Below are positions 60,450 through 64,000 of a DNA stretch of 64,000 nt, piece after piece. The position numbers and the translations under genes are program-made. The notes under the pieces were generated by a model. It saw only the letters and a program-made list of their open reading frames with translations. It was not told where the DNA came from and made no database searches. This DNA comes from Trichinella spiralis (lineage: Eukaryota; Nematoda; Enoplea; Trichinellida; Trichinellidae). The stretch's first letter is position 1. Each line of letters begins with the position of its first letter. The stretch is from the NCBI GenBank assembly GCA_000181795.3, contig CM012954.1:12637871-12701870 (forward strand). Reading direction: 5' to 3'.

Positions 60450-63400
60450 CTAGCCTGATTGAATCACAAAACAAACCCCAGACAATCGTTTCGAACGTTT
60501 ATTCCACCGAGCAATTAGCAACCGCCACAACAAATCACAACTAGACCGATCTGGAACAACATTCGCCCACGCACGCACACATTCGCCCACGTCACGTGCC
60601 TACCGTACTCCGCCTTGAATCTTCAACTTTAAACTATACTACTGTATACGAGTGCAACAGCGACGTGGTTCGTGATCAGTTCCGTATTTCCTCCTCTTCT
60701 TCCGTTGACTATGGGAATAGAGCAGATGTCATCAGTTAGCCGGGCCGTTACAATAGGAATGAAACGAACGTGAATACAAACTAATTTTCCACAAAAATGA
60801 AGGTATGTATTAATAAATCGTGCATATTACAGATAAAGGTTATGCGCTTAAGGTGCAAACCATTGTTTAAACGCGTTCCACATCACATCTGCATACTGAA
60901 CAGTTCTACAGTAAGCGTAATAATGAAGTTCGAACTACAGTACATTTTTGAAATCAATAAATTGCATTTTTGAATTTCACAATTACAGTTCAGTTTTATT
61001 TTAAAAATATCAATGCTGAAGTAAATTATTTAATAAATTATACTTAGCACGATTTAAAAATTGTTTTTATAGGCATTTTGAAATCAGAGTTTTAACTCGT
61101 GAAATTTCGGATGAGCAAAACATTAACGAATCTTAATAACTGAATTGTTTATATTACTATGATTGTTACCACAATGATGGATGAATAATTCATTTTAGTT
61201 TTTTACGAAGTATTGACTATTTATTGTTTATTGATCATCATTTATTGCGAAAAGTTTTTTCAAAAAATTCAACTACTTTTATTGCAATTCTATTCCGTTG
61301 CCTGTTTCTTATGACATAACCTATTTCGTGTTTATTCTTTTGTTCTTGTTTTATTTTATTTTGTATTCTATTCTAATACAAATTTTCCATGGTAGAGAAA
61401 AATCAAAGTTTTGAGAAGCTGATTTGGTTAAAGTCAGTGATGTTCCATTGATAGTTTATAAGTTTTCAAATCAACGCCATACTAGCTCAGTGCCCTAATT
61501 CACGCTTAGTAAACACACGTCCATTTCCAGGTAACTTTATGATAATTTGACGATGAACACTGCCGATGGCATTCTACCGAAAGCATTATGTGCCATTCAA
61601 ATCAGAAGTGATTTCCTATATGTAAAACTGTTTTCATTATGAGCAGGCAATTGTTATATAATTATTTGCTGACGAATATTGGCCTAACTGCTGCTTTAGG
61701 TAATTTGCTCATTTTTGTTGCTTCACATTCACATATCCGTTGAGAATATTGGAATGCAGATACGATCAAACAACTACCATCAGTTGGACAGTTTCACGGA
61801 TCTACGTTTGTTTCATTCCTCATCACCAGTATGCCATTTCTCAGGTAGGAAGTTTTACGTATATGCGGGTTTTTCTTTACCTTTTTTGTATCTTTCATAT
61901 ACTTTTCGCATACACACTGCGTCAATCATGGCCAGGTTTATCAATTCTAATAACAGTTCAGTTGCAACTTTTTCATTTCAAAATAAAACTTTCTCATCAC
62001 GATATGGCTGCAGCATCAGCTGATACTTAACACTTTTCATTCGCTTTACAGGGCTGCTTCTGATTGACAGATCAAATTTGTTTTGCGCTAAATGTTCCCT
62101 TCCACTTTAGACCGTTGATAATATCACTATTACACAGCACTGTCTTAAAACTAGTGCTGAAGAACCCTATGAGGTCACTTTATTAGGAAGAACGCGGATA
62201 CATATAAATGCATTTCTTTCCCATCATTGAGAAAATACCTTCTTCACTATAACAGATGTACTTCCCAGATGTAAAATACTGATAAATAAAAAAACAACCT
62301 CTCAATCTTATGCGTGAGGATTGTGTGAAGGAAAGCAGTAGATATTCTAACAGCATTTACTTCTTTCATACGGGTGTTTGTTCTTCCTGCATTCTCCTCT
62401 TTCTTCTGCGACTACAACGTTGTGTTTTCTGATTGACGATGCTAATCAGTGTCCTTAAAAGCTCAAAGAACAACATGGATAGCCATAATCTGTAGGAAAT
62501 TCCCAAACTTGCCCCTGCTTTCAGATGAAAGGAGAGCGCTGGAATGTTGTGGATTTGATTAAATAATAATGTTCTTTTTGGGAAACGTTCACAGCGATAC
62601 GGGCGATTAATTTATCTTACTATAGCCATCAATTGAATTAAAGTACGCTATTTTGCTGTTCAGTAATAATTAATATTTGCTTATTTAACGTGTTTATTAT
62701 GTCTTTGCTTTCTTAAAATCAAATAGTTCGTGGATTATCATCATCATTTTATTGGCTTTTTAATTTATTTAGCTTTCAATTAAGACCAAATGTACGGCTA
62801 TTTGAATGTATTTTCCATTTGTATGCAGTGTTGAATACCACGCTGCTCAATAAGCATAAAATGTAATAGATGGCCGTAAAAATTAAATGCTGATGCTATG
62901 AAATAACTTGACTCAGTACAAATTAATGGGCTAATGCATTGTATCTGATCGAATTTTTCAAGTAATCGAACTGTAAGTTCAGGAAAATCAATTCCGTGGT
63001 TCTAGAAAAGCGCTAAAAAATATTTAATGCTGTGTAGAGAATTGAAAACAGTACTGTGTCACATTTAAGTATGTAAATTTTGAATATTCCGCAATCGACG
63101 ATTTTTTGAGAAATTTGGCGAAATTGATACTATTGGAATTTGACATTTTTAGAAGAGAAAAACCGATGCAATACACGAGAGTTGAATTTAAATTTGCCAA
63201 TTTTGACTAATTTTTATCTTTGAAGAGCAATTAATCAAACAGTTGCGAAAATGAGAATTTTAATTTTTAACGATTCTGTAATCCATAACCGAAAATCAAG
63301 AGCAATTGCTATTTAAATAAAGCACTGTTCTTTGTGGTTATTCTTCATTTTTCACATGTAAATCTTTACAGAATGATATATTGTTCATATAGATGTAACC

Positions 63401-64000
63401 CCTATTTTTTATGCCGTTTTGTTATTCCCCTTATAATCCTATTTTGTTTTACTTTTTTGTCAATATCTCGGGAAATACGCAATGAAGAAGAGCATGAATA
63501 AATTTGCATAAATTCGGAACTTTTTCCTGACCCATGTATACAGATATTAGTAATTTTCAGTGAAAAATATATTTCTCGACAATTTCAAAATTTCATGGGT
63601 AGCAGACTTCGTTGTTTTTAGAGGAACGACCGAAACTTCATTTTAAAAATCTTAGTTTTCTTTTTTGGTATGAATTAAATGTGGAATGTTCTAGTGTTAT
63701 GTAGAGTTTCATCCAAAAAAGTTTACAATTTGGGGTATAAATGTACTCTAAATTCGGTACACTGCTTACCGTAATGCACAGGAATGTTGAACATCTGTAA
63801 ATCTCTTACTGCTGAAACAGGGACTTCCAATTAATGCACATAAAACATTTATCACCTCGATTGCATTAGTTTTCTATTGATTCATCTCCTGTTAGCAATA
63901 AGTTGAAGTGAATTTCTCCACATATTACTGTTAAAAATTTATTAAAACATGCTTTTCTTAACGTATTCCTCGCAACTTTCATCATTCCTTAAAATAAGCA
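60450..64000. other. Right end, no supported gene
   Basis: The first 200 bases (about 60450-60650) are relatively GC-rich and look like a promoter for CTNNBL1 and possibly a divergent plus-strand gene. An ATGAAG at 60797-60802 is followed by a good donor (GTATGT), similar to the minimal first exons of VPS26 and ATG7. No downstream exon was found. Repeat copy B occupies 61395-61740. From about 61750 to 64000 I see only AT-rich DNA with short, unprotein-like frames. Confidence 0.5.
61395..61740. repeat. Dispersed repeat, copy B
   Basis: Diverged partner of 55021-55400 in the same orientation. Shared blocks include GAGAAGCTGATTTGGTT and AACTTTATGATAATTTGACG. It flanks the CYLD-like/CTNNBL1 block on the right, while copy A flanks it on the left. 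Confidence 0.7.

Noticed and set aside
61715-62030. Two overlapping frames of about 100 codons after repeat copy B
   Set aside because: Overlap each other in different frames with hydrophobic, low-information composition. No splice logic and no family.

Overview
This is a eukaryotic, animal genomic window and most likely a nematode. The genes are broken by many short introns (mostly about 50-90 bases, GT-AG with TTTCAG-like acceptors). Non-coding DNA is very AT-rich and full of microsatellites. The gene set is animal: caveolin, SPARC, ELAV, TRPM, FAAH and CYLD homologues, plus a secreted ML-type protein of a form I associate with nematodes. A 10-base N gap and a near-duplicate flank show that this is a draft scaffold. 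I rebuilt gene models by hand from splice signals, reading phase and remembered family sequences. Exon phases close exactly in almost every model, which is the main support for the coordinates.

Layout, left to right: prefoldin subunit 1 (-, 592-1347); fatty acid amide hydrolase (+, 2272-4344); caveolin (+, 4962-5901); ELAV/Hu RNA-binding protein (-, 6411-8360); COA1-like mitochondrial protein, 5' end unresolved (-, 9382-9967); VPS26 retromer subunit (+, 10841-12873); MON2 (+, 28 exons, 13388-20507); TRPM channel (-, 21 exons, 20840-30088); SLC16-like transporter (-, 33931-35372); a possible two-exon micro-gene (+, 38203-38371); secreted ML-type protein (+, 38803-39798); SPARC (-, 40206-43641, whose first intron holds the gap and duplicated flank); ATG7 (+, 47501-50540); DHX35 helicase (+, 50771-54644); a damaged CYLD-like deubiquitinase (+, 56507-58199); CTNNBL1 (-, 58387-60162). 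The last 3.5 kb has no gene I can support.

These are mainly independent housekeeping or signalling genes, not a pathway cluster. There are loose functional links: VPS26 and MON2 both act in endosome-Golgi traffic and lie head to tail, DHX35 and CTNNBL1 are both spliceosome-associated, and caveolin and FAAH are membrane-associated. I found no CRISPR array, rRNA, convincing tRNA or intact mobile element, and no strong case for a new multi-gene system.

The observations most worth checking are: two reading-frame lesions and a missing catalytic-Cys exon in the CYLD homologue; first coding exons that carry only the ATG (VPS26) or ATG plus one base (ATG7); two GC-AG introns; abrupt GC-rich blocks inside exons of FAAH and ATG7; splice acceptors a few bases before several start codons (spliced-leader candidates); a dispersed repeat pair; and a duplicated flank at the gap that looks like an assembly artefact.
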